This document shows positions 20,932 through 33,738 of a stretch of DNA of 64,000 bases, piece by piece. Every line of letters begins with the position of its first letter. Position 1 is the first letter of the stretch. This DNA comes from Saccharothrix longispora (lineage in GTDB: Bacteria; Actinomycetota; Actinomycetes; Mycobacteriales; Pseudonocardiaceae): assembly GCF_030852425.1 (NCBI RefSeq), contig NZ_NSDM01000013.1, positions 62,001-126,000 of the forward strand. The letters are read 5' to 3'. A program made the translations under genes and the position numbers. Below the pieces are notes generated by a model. The model did no database searches, was not told where the DNA came from, and was given only the letters and a program-made list of their open reading frames with translations.

Positions 20932-21516
20932 CTACTCCACCTCGGACGGGCTGTGCACCCCCCGAGGTCGCAAGTCCCACTCCGCGACCGTCCGCCACGA
21001 GTCGGGCCGGTCGCCGCCCGCGATGAGCCGGACCTGCCCGACCTCCGCCCGGAACGGCAGCGCCCCGGCCAGTTCGCGCTCGGCGTCCCGCAGCGCCGCC
21101 ACGCCACCGACCGGCGTGCTCCCGACGGTGAGGTGCGGGACCGTCTCGGCGAACGCGCCGCCGTAGGGCGGGCACTCGGGGAACCTCCCCCACACCGCCT
21201 CGGTCAGCCGCCGGAACGGCGACGCGGGCTCGGGCGCCAACCACAGCACGTCCTCCCCGAACCACGCGGTGCGCCGGAACGCGCACTCGAACGCCCCGAC
21301 CTCCTCGACCAGCCCGCCGAGCACCTCGACCACCCCGAGGGCGTCGACGAGGTGGGGCGGCACGAACGGGTAGAGCACGGTGACGTGCGCCGGCACCCCC
21401 CAGGCGGCCGAGTGGTCCAGCCGCCGCCGGTACCGCCCGACCACCTGATCGGCGGCGGGCACCGGCACGATCACCGCCGTCTCATCCGCCCAGCCCGGGT
21501 CCTCCACGGGCCGCAT
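20932..21516 (-). CDS. 2'-5' RNA ligase / LigT-like phosphoesterase
   Basis: 194 residues with the two HxT/S motifs of the 2H phosphoesterase superfamily: HVTVLYPF (about residue 43) and HLTVGST (about residue 130). These enzymes act on 2',3'-cyclic phosphates or related RNA ends. The start ATG (MRPVEDPG) is the best in-frame codon before the conserved domain, without a strong ribosome site. Located between priA and ggt, on the same strand. Confidence 0.82.
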   Translation of the reverse strand: MRPVEDPGWADETAVIVPVPAADQVVGRYRRRLDHSAAWGVPAHVTVLYPFVPPHLVDALGVVEVLGGLVEEVGAFECAFRRTAWFGEDVLWLAPEPASPFRRLTEAVWGRFPECPPYGGAFAETVPHLTVGSTPVGGVAALRDAERELAGALPFRAEVGQVRLIAGGDRPDSWRTVAEWDLRPRGVHSPSEVE

Positions 21517-21578
21517 CGTCGCACCGAGCGCCGGCCACGACCACCTCTTCCGCCACCGGGCCGCCACGGCCCACCCGG

Positions 21579-23567
21579 TCAGAGCACTTCGAGGGGGTCG
21601 AGCTTGACCCGGACGGCCTCCGGCTCCTTGCGGGCGCTGCGAATGGCCTGGACCTCGCTCAGGGTGGCCGCCAGCGCCCGGCCTTCGGTCCTGGGCACCC
21701 GGACCAGGGCGCGTTCCCGGTCGTCTGCCAGGGGGACGGGGCCCAGGATCTCGCCCGAGGCCGGCAGGCGGAGCTCTCCGAGGAGGCCGGCCAGGGCGTC
21801 CGGCGAGCCGTCGACGGTGGCCATGCGCACCGCCGGCGGGAAGCCCAGTTCCCCCCGGGCCGCCAACTCCTGGCGGGCGTGCCAGACCGGGTCCCAGCGG
21901 ACCAGCGCCTGGACCGGGGCCAGGGACGAGTCGGCGATGACGACCACCCGGCCGGCCTCGTGGACCAGGGCGGCGGCGGTCATCCACCGGCGCAGGGCTT
22001 CCTCGGAGGCCCTGAGGTCGGCGCGGGTGAGCAGGGCCCAGCCGTCGAGGAGGAGGGCGGCGCCGTACCCGCCCTCCGCCACCGGTTCGGCGCCGGGGGT
22101 CGAGACGACCAGGGACGAGCCCCTCGGGACGGTGGACAGCACCTCGTCCCCGCCCGAGGTGCGGACCGGGACGCCGCTGAACGCCCGCCCCAACTCCTCC
22201 GCCGTGCGGCGGGCGCCGATGACCTGCCCCCGGAGGCGCCGGGAGCCGCAGGCCGGGCAGCGGAACGCCGCCTCGGTGGCGCCGCACCACCGGCAGTAGG
22301 CGGGCCTCGGCACCCCGTCCTGGGTGCCGCCGGGGAGGGCCAGGGGGCCCGCGCAGCGACGGCAGCGGGCCGGCGCCCGGCACTGACCGCACGCCAGGGC
22401 GGGCACGTACCCCCGCCGGGGAACCTGGATCAGGACCGGGGTGTCCGCCGCGAGCGCCGCCCGGGCCGCGTCGAAGGCGATGGACGGGAGCCGCGCCGAC
22501 CGCGCCGCCGGGTCCTTCACCTCCTGCCAGTCGTTGTCGCCCACCGCGGCCACCCGGGGCGCCACCGCACGCAGGGTCTCGCGCGCGGCCACCACCTCGT
22601 GCGCCCAGCCGCTGTCCACCAGCAGTTGCGCCTCGGCGGTCCGCGCGAACCCGCCGACCAGCAGCGACGCCCCCGTCAGGTGGGAGCGCTGCACCAGCAC
22701 GTCCCGCACGTTCGGGTACGGCATCCGGGGCTCGGTGTGCAGGTCGTCGCCGTCGTCCCACACGGCGACCAACCCCAGGTCGTGCACGGGCGCGAACGAC
22801 GCCCCGCGCGTGCCGACCACGACCCGCACCGCGCCCCGCCGCACGGCCAGCCACCGCTTGTACCGCTCGGACGGCCCGAGGTCCGCCGAGAGCGACACCA
22901 CGCCGGCCTCGCCGACCAGTGCCGCGCACGCCGCGTGCAACCTGGCCAGGTCGCGGTGGTCGGGCACGACCACCAGGGCGCCCTTGCCCGTGCTCGCCAC
23001 GGAGGCCACCGCCTCGGCCACCCGCGCCGGCCAGTCCTCGGCGGGCAACGCCTGCCACACCGCTCTCGCGGCACGGCCGGACCGCAACGCGTCGAGCAGG
23101 TTGGGCCCGAACGGGTACCGCGCCCACCCCGTGTCCGGTGGTGCGTCCGGCACGGGCGCCGGCTCGCCGGACGGCTTCGCCTCGACCCGCGCGTGCCGTG
23201 GCGGGATGGCCATCCTCAGCACGTCGATCAACGACCCCGCGTACCGGTCGGCCACGGCACGCGCCAGCTCCGCCACCTCGGGCGAGAGCACCGGTTCCGG
23301 CGATATGACTTTGTCGAGGAACGTGAGCTTGCGCCCGTACTCGGAGGATTCGACCCGTTCCAGCAGGTAGCCGTCGACCAACTGCCCGGCGAACCGCACC
23401 CGGACCCGGCAGCCGGGCACCGCGTCCGCGTCCTGCTCGGTGGACACCTGGTAGTCGAACGGCCGGTCGAGGTGCGCCAACGGCACGTCGACGGACACGC
23501 GGGCAACCGGCAGCGAGGCGGCGGGGACCCGCTCCCCGCGCCTTGCGCTCGCCCTGCCCGCCACCAC
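21579..23567 (-). CDS. priA: Actinobacterial-type primosomal protein N' lacking helicase motifs
   Basis: 662 residues. The N-terminal DNA-binding domain (VSVDVPLAHLDRPFDYQV) and the eight-cysteine zinc region (CGQCRAPARCRRC ... CRWC ... CPAC) are intact. Walker A is absent (VASVASTGKGALVVVPD where GxTGSGKT is expected) and the DEEH box is replaced by WDDGDD. Actinobacterial PriA proteins are known to lack these motifs, so this is the normal family state, not a pseudogene; replication restart without its own helicase activity is inferred. Start is GTG (a second GTG follows). It lies 157 bp downstream of a LexA-type box. Confidence 0.92.
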   Translation of the reverse strand: MVAGRASARRGERVPAASLPVARVSVDVPLAHLDRPFDYQVSTEQDADAVPGCRVRVRFAGQLVDGYLLERVESSEYGRKLTFLDKVISPEPVLSPEVAELARAVADRYAGSLIDVLRMAIPPRHARVEAKPSGEPAPVPDAPPDTGWARYPFGPNLLDALRSGRAARAVWQALPAEDWPARVAEAVASVASTGKGALVVVPDHRDLARLHAACAALVGEAGVVSLSADLGPSERYKRWLAVRRGAVRVVVGTRGASFAPVHDLGLVAVWDDGDDLHTEPRMPYPNVRDVLVQRSHLTGASLLVGGFARTAEAQLLVDSGWAHEVVAARETLRAVAPRVAAVGDNDWQEVKDPAARSARLPSIAFDAARAALAADTPVLIQVPRRGYVPALACGQCRAPARCRRCAGPLALPGGTQDGVPRPAYCRWCGATEAAFRCPACGSRRLRGQVIGARRTAEELGRAFSGVPVRTSGGDEVLSTVPRGSSLVVSTPGAEPVAEGGYGAALLLDGWALLTRADLRASEEALRRWMTAAALVHEAGRVVVIADSSLAPVQALVRWDPVWHARQELAARGELGFPPAVRMATVDGSPDALAGLLGELRLPASGEILGPVPLADDRERALVRVPRTEGRALAATLSEVQAIRSARKEPEAVRVKLDPLEVL

Positions 23568-23577
23568 GGGTGGAGGT

Positions 23578-23712
23578 CTACCAGAGACCGGTCCGGCGGT
23601 CCTCGACCCGGGTGGCCGCGCCCGGACCGTCCCGCACGCAGGCCGACCCGCGACACGGCGAGGTGGCGGAGGCGGGGAGACCGGGGGCTCGGTGCTGCGG
23701 TGTGCGGGCCAT
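23578..23712 (-). CDS. Possible small leader ORF in front of priA
   Basis: 44 codons starting MARTPQHRAPG and ending 10 nt before the priA GTG. The ATG lies 7 nt after the -10 of the LexA-box promoter, so the transcript could be leaderless with translation starting at its 5' end. There is no recognised family, and composition (Pro/Arg/Ala-rich) does not prove coding. It may only be leader RNA. Confidence 0.3.
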   Translation of the reverse strand: MARTPQHRAPGLPASATSPCRGSACVRDGPGAATRVEDRRTGLW

Positions 23713-23718
23713 GGAACC

Positions 23719-23748
23719 GAGTATCGAACTTGTGTTCGATTGGCGCAA
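23719..23748 (-). promoter_or_regulatory. LexA/SOS box within a sigma-70-type promoter upstream of priA
   Basis: On the minus strand a -35 TTGCGC, a 17-nt spacer and a -10 GATACT are found. The spacer and -10 are overlapped by TCGAAC-N4-GTTCGA (23724-23739), a perfect match to the mycobacterial SOS box. LexA bound here would block the promoter. The first gene downstream is priA, after a possible 44-codon ORF. Control of priA is inferred from position. Confidence 0.75.
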
Positions 23749-23848
23749 GATCACGATCAGGTGATCACGGGCATGACGAGCAGGGGTCCCCGGCGGGGAC
23801 CCCCGCATCGGCTCGACAGCCGGTCGATCCGGGAGCGCGGTCGCGAAC

Positions 23849-23954
23849 GCACGACTCACTGGTCCTGGACGTACGACTCACTGGTCCTGGACGTACGACT
23901 CACTGGTCCTGGACGTACGACTCGCGGGTCGTGGACGCACGACTCGCGGGTGGA
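23849..23954. repeat. 22-bp direct tandem repeat, about five units
   Basis: Units start at 23849, 23871, 23893, 23915 and 23937. The first three are identical except for one base at the second position, the fourth differs at four or five positions, and the fifth is truncated at 18 bp and ends where the metK stop codon begins. The consensus contains CGTACG across unit joints and GTCC-T-GGAC. No spacers, so not CRISPR. Lies in the 3' region of metK. Function unknown. Confidence 0.85.
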
Positions 23955-25157
23955 TCAGGCGCCGGCGGCGGCGCGGAGGGCGTCCGCGCGGTCGGTGCCC
24001 TCCCACGGCAGGTCCACGTCGGTGCGGCCGAAGTGGCCGTACGCGGCCGTCGGCGCGTAGATCGGGCGCAGCAGGTCCAGGTCGCGGATGATCGCGGCCG
24101 GGCGCAGGTCGAACACCTCCGTGATCGCCTGCTGGATCTTGAGCGGGTCCACGGTCTCCGTGCCGAACGTCTCCACGAACAGGCCCACCGGCGCCGCCTT
24201 GCCGATCGCGTAGGCCACCTGGACCTCGATGCGGGTCGCCAGGCCGGCGGCGACCGCGTTCTTCGCCACCCAGCGCATCGCGTACGCCGCCGAGCGGTCC
24301 ACCTTCGACGGGTCCTTGCCCGAGAACGCCCCGCCGCCGTGTCGCGCCATGCCGCCGTAGGTGTCCACGATGATCTTGCGGCCGGTCAGGCCCGCGTCAC
24401 CCATCGGACCGCCGATGACGAACCTGCCCGTCGGGTTGACCAGCAGACGCACGTCGGAGGTGTCCAGGCCCAGGGACTCGACCTCGGGGGCGACCACGTG
24501 CTCGCGGACGTCCACGCCCAGCAGCTTCTCCAGGTCGATGCCGTCGGCGTGCTGGGTGGAGACCACCACCGTGTCCAGGCGGACCGGCTGGTCGCCCGCG
24601 TACTCGATGGTCACCTGGGTCTTGCCGTCCGGGCGCAGGTACGGCACGGTGCCGTCCTTGCGCACCGCGGTCAGGCGGCGCGACAGGCGGTGCGCCAGCG
24701 CGATCGGCAGCGGCATCAGCTCCGGCGTGTCCGTGCACGCGTAGCCGAACATCAGGCCCTGGTCGCCCGCGCCCTGCTTGTCGATGTCGTCCGACGCCCC
24801 GCCGAGGCGCTCCTCGTAGGCGGTGTCCACGCCCTGGGCGATGTCCGGCGACTGGGAGCCGATCGCCACGTTCACACCGCAGGAGTAGCCGTCGAAGCCC
24901 TTGGCCGACGAGTCGTAGCCGATCTCCACGATCTTCTCGCGCACGATCGACGGGATGTCCGCGTACGCCTCGGTGGTCACCTCGCCCGCGACGTGCACCT
25001 GACCGGTGGTGACCAGCGTCTCCACCGCGACGCGCGACCGGGGGTCCTTCGCCAGCAGGGCGTCCAGGATCGAGTCGCTGATCGCGTCGCTGATCTTGTC
25101 AGGGTGCCCCTCGGTCACCGACTCACTGGTGAACAGCCTGCTGCTGTGCTGGCTCAC
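23955..25157 (-). CDS. metK: S-adenosylmethionine synthetase
   Basis: 400 residues, standard length. Makes SAM from methionine and ATP. Signatures are [19 protein letters not shown] at the N-terminus, [33 protein letters not shown] and [23 protein letters not shown] start giving MSQHSSRLF. No SAM riboswitch is visible in the 77-bp upstream gap. The gene follows coaBC and precedes the tandem repeats and priA. Confidence 0.97.
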   Translation of the reverse strand: MSQHSSRLFTSESVTEGHPDKISDAISDSILDALLAKDPRSRVAVETLVTTGQVHVAGEVTTEAYADIPSIVREKIVEIGYDSSAKGFDGYSCGVNVAIGSQSPDIAQGVDTAYEERLGGASDDIDKQGAGDQGLMFGYACTDTPELMPLPIALAHRLSRRLTAVRKDGTVPYLRPDGKTQVTIEYAGDQPVRLDTVVVSTQHADGIDLEKLLGVDVREHVVAPEVESLGLDTSDVRLLVNPTGRFVIGGPMGDAGLTGRKIIVDTYGGMARHGGGAFSGKDPSKVDRSAAYAMRWVAKNAVAAGLATRIEVQVAYAIGKAAPVGLFVETFGTETVDPLKIQQAITEVFDLRPAAIIRDLDLLRPIYAPTAAYGHFGRTDVDLPWEGTDRADALRAAAGA

Positions 25158-25193
25158 GGCACTCCCTAACTGTCTGGATCTCGGGTACGGACC

Positions 25194-25212
25194 CCAAGCT
25201 TGCCAAGCTTAC
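25194..25212. repeat. AAGCTT inverted pair between coaBC and metK
   Basis: Two AAGCTT hexamers (25196-25201 and 25205-25210) separated by GCC form a 15-bp palindrome-like element in the 77-bp gap between coaBC and metK. It may be a weak terminator or an operator for metK; the AT content stands out locally. Confidence 0.35.
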
Positions 25213-25234
25213 TGAGCGTTCGGACGGCGAAGCC

Positions 25235-26473
25235 TCAAAGTTCCGCACGCGGGCGGATGGCGTCCCACACTGCGGACGCCAGTTGCGCCTTCGACCCGTG
25301 CGGGATAGGCGTCTCGGCGCCGTCGGCGGACAGCAGCCACCCGGCGTTGTCCTCGACCTCGAACGCCCGGCCGTCGCCGACGGCGTTGACGACGAGCCAG
25401 TCGCAGCCCTTGCGCGCGAGCTTCGCCCGGCCGTACTCCAGGACGCCGGTCGTGGCGTCGCCGGTCTCGGCGGCGAACCCGACGACGACCTGGCCGGGCC
25501 GACGGGCGGCGACGAGCTCGGCGAGGATGTCGGGGTTGCGGGTGAGCGCGACGGGGTCGGGGTCGCGGTCGGTCTTCTTGATCTTGTGCTCGACGAGGGC
25601 GGCGGGCCGGAAGTCGGCCACGGCGGCGGCCATCACCAGCACGTCGGCGGTCCCGGCGACCGCGTGCATGGCGTCGCGCAGCCCGGCGGCGGAGCCGACG
25701 CGGACCAGGTCGACGCCCGCGGGGGTGACCAGGTCGGCGGTGTGGGCGGCGACGAGGGTGACGCGCGCGCCGCGCTGGGCGGCCACCCGGGCCAGCGCCC
25801 AGCCCTGCCGGCCGGACGAGCGGTTGCCCAGGTAGCGGACGGGGTCGAGCGCCTCGCGGGTGCCGCCGGCGGACACGGCGACGTGCAGGCCCTCCAGGTC
25901 GCGCGGCAGCGCGTCGGGGCGCGCCAGCAGCAACCGGGCCAGCTCGACGATCTCGGCGGGCTCGGGCAGCCTGCCCTTGCCGGTGTCCTCGCCGGTGAGC
26001 CGCCCGCTGGCGGGTTCGGCGACGACGACGCCGCGCGAGCGCAGCAGGGCCACGTTGGCCCGCGTGGCCGGGTGCTCCCACATCTCGGTGTGCATCGCCG
26101 GGACCAGCAGCACGGGGCAGCGCGCGGTGAGCAGCGTGTTGGTGAGCAGGTCGTCGGCGAGGCCGTGGGCGGCCTTGGCGAGGAGGTTGGCCGTGGCGGG
26201 GGCGACGACGACCAGGTCGGCGGTCTGCCCCAGCTTCACGTGCGGCACGGAGGGGACGTCCTCGAACACGCCGGCCTGCACGGGCTGCCCGGACAGCGCC
26301 TCGAACGTGGCGGCACCGACGAACCTGAGCGCCCCGTCGGTGGGCACGACGCGCACCGAGTGGCCCGACTCGGTGAGCCTGCGCAGCACCTCGCAGGCCT
26401 TGTACGCGGCGATGCCCCCGCCCACCCCGAGGATCACCCTGGGACGGTCGGGGGCACCTTCGGTCCGGGTCAC
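25235..26473 (-). CDS. coaBC: Bifunctional phosphopantothenoylcysteine decarboxylase/synthetase
   Basis: 412 residues. The N-terminal CoaC flavoprotein domain has [38 protein letters not shown] and [13 protein letters not shown]. The C-terminal CoaB domain has [32 protein letters not shown] and KIKK. Two steps of coenzyme A synthesis. The GTG start overlaps the rpoZ stop by 4 nt. Confidence 0.96.
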   Translation of the reverse strand: MTRTEGAPDRPRVILGVGGGIAAYKACEVLRRLTESGHSVRVVPTDGALRFVGAATFEALSGQPVQAGVFEDVPSVPHVKLGQTADLVVVAPATANLLAKAAHGLADDLLTNTLLTARCPVLLVPAMHTEMWEHPATRANVALLRSRGVVVAEPASGRLTGEDTGKGRLPEPAEIVELARLLLARPDALPRDLEGLHVAVSAGGTREALDPVRYLGNRSSGRQGWALARVAAQRGARVTLVAAHTADLVTPAGVDLVRVGSAAGLRDAMHAVAGTADVLVMAAAVADFRPAALVEHKIKKTDRDPDPVALTRNPDILAELVAARRPGQVVVGFAAETGDATTGVLEYGRAKLARKGCDWLVVNAVGDGRAFEVEDNAGWLLSADGAETPIPHGSKAQLASAVWDAIRPRAEL

Positions 26474-26748
26474 TCGCCTTCGGTGTGCTCGAGGAGACCC
26501 GCGTGGATCTCCCGGAGCGCGATGGACAGCGGCTTCTCGCGCGGGCCCGGCTCGACCAGCGGGCCGACGTACTCGAGCAGGCCCTCGCCGAGCTGCGCGT
26601 AGTAGTCGTTGATCTGCCGCGCCCGCTTGGCCGCGTAGATCACCAGCGCGTACTTCGAGCTGACCTGCTCCAGCAGGTCGTCGATCGGCGGGTTGGTGAT
26701 GCCCTCCGGGGAACCCGACAGCGGGCCCAGCTCGGTGTGCGTGGTCAC
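26470..26748 (-). CDS. rpoZ: RNA polymerase omega subunit
   Basis: 92 residues. Helps assemble RNA polymerase and binds ppGpp in some species. Landmarks are [32 protein letters not shown] and a C-terminal [10 protein letters not shown] segment. GTG start; overlaps coaBC by 4 nt. The gmk-rpoZ-coaBC order is widely conserved. Confidence 0.96.
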   Translation of the reverse strand: MTTHTELGPLSGSPEGITNPPIDDLLEQVSSKYALVIYAAKRARQINDYYAQLGEGLLEYVGPLVEPGPREKPLSIALREIHAGLLEHTEGE

Positions 26749-26810
26749 TCGTCAACGCTCCTGCGGTTGGTGTGTCTGGGGTCGTCCCGTGCCGCTCGAC
26801 GCGTGGTCGC

Positions 26811-27410
26811 TCACGCGCCGGGCACCGGGCCGACCACCAAGTTTAGCAAGCTCGTGGCCGCCGACCTCACGTCGGCGTTCACCACGACCTCGTCGAACTC
26901 CGGTTCGGCCGCCAGTTCCTCCCTGGCGATCTCCAGCCGGCGGGCCACCACGGCGGGGTCCTCGGTGCCGCGGCCGGTCAGCCGGCCCACCAGGTCCTCC
27001 CACGACGGGGGGGCCAGCATGACCAGCTGGGCCTCGGGCATGGCGGCCCTGACCTGGCGCGCGCCCTGCAGCTCGATCTCCAGCAGGGACGGCGTGCCGG
27101 ACGTCAGCGCGCGTTCGACGGGCGCGCGGGGGGTGCCGTAGCAGTTGCCGGCGAACTCGGCGTGCTCCAGGAGCTCGCCGTTGTCGACCATCTTGCGGAA
27201 CTCCTGGACGTCCACGAAGTGGTAGTGGACCCCGTCGACCTCGCCCGGCCTCGGCTTCCTGGTGGTCACCGAGACGCTGAAGTGGATGTCGGGTCCCATG
27301 CGGCGCAGCTCGGCCAGCACGCTGGACTTGCCGACGCCGGACGGCCCGGAGAGGACGGTGAGGCGGGGCCGGGCGCGTGCGCCCGACCCCGCCCCGGTGC
27401 CATCACTCAC
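26811..27410 (-). CDS. gmk: Guanylate kinase
   Basis: 199 residues. Phosphorylates GMP to GDP. P-loop [10 protein letters not shown] (about residues 22-31), [18 protein letters not shown] and [13 protein letters not shown] (GMP binding), and [10 protein letters not shown]. The GTG start overlaps the mihF stop by 4 nt. Confidence 0.96.
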   Translation of the reverse strand: MSDGTGAGSGARARPRLTVLSGPSGVGKSSVLAELRRMGPDIHFSVSVTTRKPRPGEVDGVHYHFVDVQEFRKMVDNGELLEHAEFAGNCYGTPRAPVERALTSGTPSLLEIELQGARQVRAAMPEAQLVMLAPPSWEDLVGRLTGRGTEDPAVVARRLEIAREELAAEPEFDEVVVNADVRSAATSLLNLVVGPVPGA

Positions 27411-27724
27411 TCGCCGCTGAACTCGGTGAGCAGCGCCTTGCGCTGCCGCTCACCCAGGCCGCGCAGCCGACGCGACGGAGCGATCTCAAGGCGCTCCATG
27501 ATCTGCTGCGCACGCACCTTGCCGACGCCCGGAAGCGCCTCGAGCAGCGCGGACACCTTCATCTTGCCAAGGACCTCGTCGCTCTCGGCGGCCTTCAGCA
27601 CGTCCGTCAGGGTCGTGCCGCCACGCTTGAGGCGCTCCTTGAGCTCAGCCCGAGCGCGACGAGCGGCAGCAGCCTTCTCCAGCGCTGCGGCCCGCTGCTC
27701 CTCGGTAAGCTGGGGAAGGGCCAC
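27407..27724 (-). CDS. mihF: Actinobacterial integration host factor
   Basis: 105 residues, mostly helical and basic, with the characteristic helix-two-turn-helix DNA-binding end: [36 protein letters not shown] (cited by its core [11 protein letters not shown]). A nucleoid-associated protein unrelated to enterobacterial IHF, needed for mycobacteriophage L5 integration and for normal growth in mycobacteria. GTG start with GGAGGA 4 nt upstream. It leads the mihF-gmk-rpoZ-coaBC transcript. Confidence 0.95.
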   Translation of the reverse strand: MALPQLTEEQRAAALEKAAAARRARAELKERLKRGGTTLTDVLKAAESDEVLGKMKVSALLEALPGVGKVRAQQIMERLEIAPSRRLRGLGERQRKALLTEFSGE

Positions 27725-27770
27725 GATTTCCTCCGTGGTGTGGGAATTTCAATTCTGGATCGGTCCCGCG

Positions 27771-27800
27771 ACCGTACCGAGCGCAATTGCCTGGGTACAA
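27771..27800 (-). promoter_or_regulatory. Predicted mihF promoter
   Basis: On the minus strand TTGTAC (27795-27800) is followed by an 18-nt spacer and TACGGT (27771-27776), a good TANNNT-type -10, about 47 nt before the mihF GTG. The surrounding 300-bp gap (27725-28023) is less GC-rich than its neighbours and carries a duplicated GGTGGGTGGACC around 27935-27962 but no gene. Confidence 0.5.
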
Positions 27801-28023
27801 CGTGGGTCCCAGTCAGGTGAATCTTTCAGCGCCAGTGCGGTGCGGCGGGTGGTAGTAGTACCAACACCCCCCAACAGGCCCACCACCGCCACCGGTAACG
27901 CGGTGCGCACGACCTGTGTGGTATGCGCTCGACGGTGGGTGGACCCGTTGGTGGGTGGACCGTACCAGGCACCGTTTGCGCAGGTGAGCGGACCACGTGA
28001 AGCGTGTCGCGATTTGATCGTGA

Positions 28024-28838
28024 TCACATCTCCAGGGAGCGTCGGACCGCGTCCACCGCCGACCGCAAAGATGCGGCCCCGGGGCCGTGCCTGAGCACGT
28101 CCCGGGAGGATGCCGGGAGCACCCCGCGCAGTTCCGGGCCGAACACCGCGCGCAGGTCCGCCACGGTCGCGCCCTGCGCGCCGAAGCCGGGCGCCAGGAC
28201 GTATCCGTGCAGGTCGGAGAGGTCCAGACCGTGGTCGCCGACGGTCGCGCCGATCACCAGCCCGACGTCGCCGAGCGGGTCGAGGCCGGCGTTCGCGCGG
28301 GCCGCCGCGTCCACGACGGCCTGCGCGACGGAGCGCCCGTCGGGGCCCGTCGCGCGCTGCACGGAGGCCCCTTCGGGATTGGAAGTCAACGCGAGCGCGA
28401 ATATTCCGCGACCGTTGGCGGCGGCCGCGTCGAGGGCCGGGGCGAGCGATCCGAACCCGAGGTAGGGCGACACGGTGACCGCGTCGCCTGCCAGCGGCGA
28501 GCCCTCGGTGAGGTACGCGGCGGCGTACGCGGCCATCGTCGAGCCGATGTCACCGCGCTTCGCGTCGACCAGCACGAGCGTCCCGCTGTCGCGGAGGTCC
28601 GAGATGACGCGTTCCAGCACGGCGACGCCGCGCGACCCGTGCGCCTCGAAGAAGGCGGACTGGGGTTTCACCACCGCCACCCGGCCGCCGAACGCCTCCA
28701 CGCACGTCAGCGCGAACCGCTCCAGCCCCGCGACGTCCGGTGCGAGCCCCCAGGACGCCAGCAGGCCGGGGTGCGGGTCGATCCCGACGCACAGCGGCCC
28801 GTGCTCCGCGACCGCCGCGCCCAACCGCTCCCCGAACC

Positions 28839-28842
<4 letters not shown>
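28024..28842 (-). CDS. pyrF: Orotidine 5'-phosphate decarboxylase (type 2)
   Basis: 272 residues, the long actinobacterial type. Makes UMP. Landmarks are [10 protein letters not shown] near the N-terminus, [29 protein letters not shown] (catalytic Lys-Asp loop) and [13 protein letters not shown] start overlapping the carB stop by 4 nt. Last gene of the pyr operon. Confidence 0.96.
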
Positions 28843-32146
<3,304 letters not shown>

Positions 32147-32147
<1 letters not shown>

Positions 32148-33259
32148 CAGCGACCCTCGCTCATCATCGTCACGAACTCGTCGAACAGCGGTGCGGCGTC
32201 GTGCGGACCGGCCGCCGCCTCCGGGTGGTACTGCACGCTGAACGCGGGCACGTCGAGCGCGCGCACGCCCTCGACGGTGCCGTCGTTGGGGCAGAAGTGG
32301 CTGAGCTGGACGCGGCCGAAGTCGGAGCCGAACTCCTGCCCCGGCTCGCCCTCCAGCGCGAACCCGTGGTTCTGCGACGTGATGGCCACCTTGCCGGTGG
32401 TCACGTCGATGACCGGGATGTTGATGCCGCGGTGGCCGTAGCGCATCTTGTAGGTCTCGCGGCCCAGGGCGCGGCCGAGGATCTGGTTGCCGAAGCAGAT
32501 GCCGAACAGCGGCGTGCGGCGCTCCAGCACGGCGCGGGTCAGGCCGACGGCGTGCTCCTGGGTGGCGGGGTCGCCGGGGCCGTTGGACAGGAACACCCCG
32601 TCCGGGTTCAGCGCGGTGATGTCGTCGATGGTCGAGGTGAGCGGCAGGACGTGCACCTCGATGCCGCGGGCGGCCATCATCCGCGGGGTGTTGGACTTGA
32701 TGCCCAGGTCCAGGGCGGCCACGGTGAACCGGCGCTCGCCGACCGCCTCGACCACGTAGGGCTCGGGGGTGGTCACGTCGCCCGCGAGGTCCGCGCCCTT
32801 CATGCCGGGCGCGGTGCGGACGCGCTCCACCATCTCCGCGTCGGCGCCCAGCTCGTCACCGGAGAACACGCCCGCGCGCATCGCACCCCGCTCGCGCAGG
32901 TGGCGGGTGAGCATGCGGGTGTCGATGCCGGCGACGCCGACGACGCCCTGCCGGGCCAGCTCCTCGTCGAGGCCGCGGCGCGAGCGCCAGTTGGACGGCA
33001 CGCGGGACGGGTCGCGCACCACGTACCCGGCGACCCAGATGCGGCCGGACTCGTCGTCCTCGTCGTTCCAGCCGGTGTTGCCGATCTGCGGTGCGGTCTG
33101 CACCACGATCTGGCGGTGGTAGGAGGGATCGGTCAGGGTCTCCTGGTAGCCGGTCATCCCGGTGGAGAACACCACCTCGCCGAGGCTGGCGCCGAGTGCG
33201 CCGTAGGCCTCGCCGCGGAACACCCGGCCGTCTTCCAGGACCAGTGCCGCGTTCGTCAT
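32147..33259 (-). CDS. carA: Carbamoyl-phosphate synthase small chain
   Basis: 370 residues. Glutamine amidotransferase subunit. The N-terminal domain contains [18 protein letters not shown]. The class I glutaminase domain has [19 protein letters not shown] (nucleophile Cys) and [12 protein letters not shown] (catalytic His-Glu). The ATG overlaps the upstream gene's stop (ATGA). Confidence 0.98.
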
Positions 33260-33738
33260 CGCTTGCCTCCCAGCGCCTGCACCCACTGCTCGTACACGTC
33301 CTTGTCGTCGCCCCGGAACCCGGTGTCGAGCACCCGGTCCCCGAGCTGCCAGCGCACGACCAGGAGGCCGTCCGCCGTCATCACCTTGCCCGCGAGACCG
33401 CGCGCGGTCCGGGCGCCCTCCACCCGGTCGGCCGGTATCCACAGCGGGCTCGCGCCCGTGCGCTCGACCAGCACGCCCCGCTCGGTGAGCCTCAGGGTGC
33501 CCTCGGCGCGGTGCCCGACGTCGCCGACGGCGACCCGGTCCTGCCAGTTGTCGCCGATCGTCGTGCCGACGTAGACGCCGGTCGTCTCCAGCACGGTCGC
33601 GCCCGGCTCGGCGGGCGGCGCGGGGAACTCCGGCAGGTCGGCCTGGCGGCGCTTGCGGTTCTGCCAGCCGCGCCACATGCCGTAGAGGCACAGCAGGAAG
33701 ACGGCCAGCACGGCCAGGGACAGCAGCACGCGGCTCAT
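33256..33738 (-). CDS. Membrane-anchored protein of the pyr operon
   Basis: 160 residues: a single N-terminal membrane helix ([19 protein letters not shown]), a basic Arg/Lys patch (QNRKRRQ) and a beta-rich cytoplasmic domain ([34 protein letters not shown]) reminiscent of a PH-like fold. It occupies the pyrC-carA junction, as an equivalent membrane protein does in mycobacteria, with ATGA overlaps on both sides. Function unknown; strict position suggests a role linked to pyrimidine synthesis. Confidence 0.85.
   Translation of the reverse strand: MSRVLLSLAVLAVFLLCLYGMWRGWQNRKRRQADLPEFPAPPAEPGATVLETTGVYVGTTIGDNWQDRVAVGDVGHRAEGTLRLTERGVLVERTGASPLWIPADRVEGARTARGLAGKVMTADGLLVVRWQLGDRVLDTGFRGDDKDVYEQWVQALGGKR

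Noticed and set aside
21579..23567. priA as a pseudogene because helicase motifs are missing
   Set aside because: The frame is intact, of full length and the motif loss is characteristic of the actinobacterial PriA family.
23849..23954. Possible CRISPR array
   Set aside because: The repeats are directly adjacent with no spacers and the last copies are degenerate; no cas genes are present.
25158..25234. SAM riboswitch before metK
   Set aside because: The gap is only 77 bp and no SAM-I/II/IV type core or terminator pairing could be recognised.
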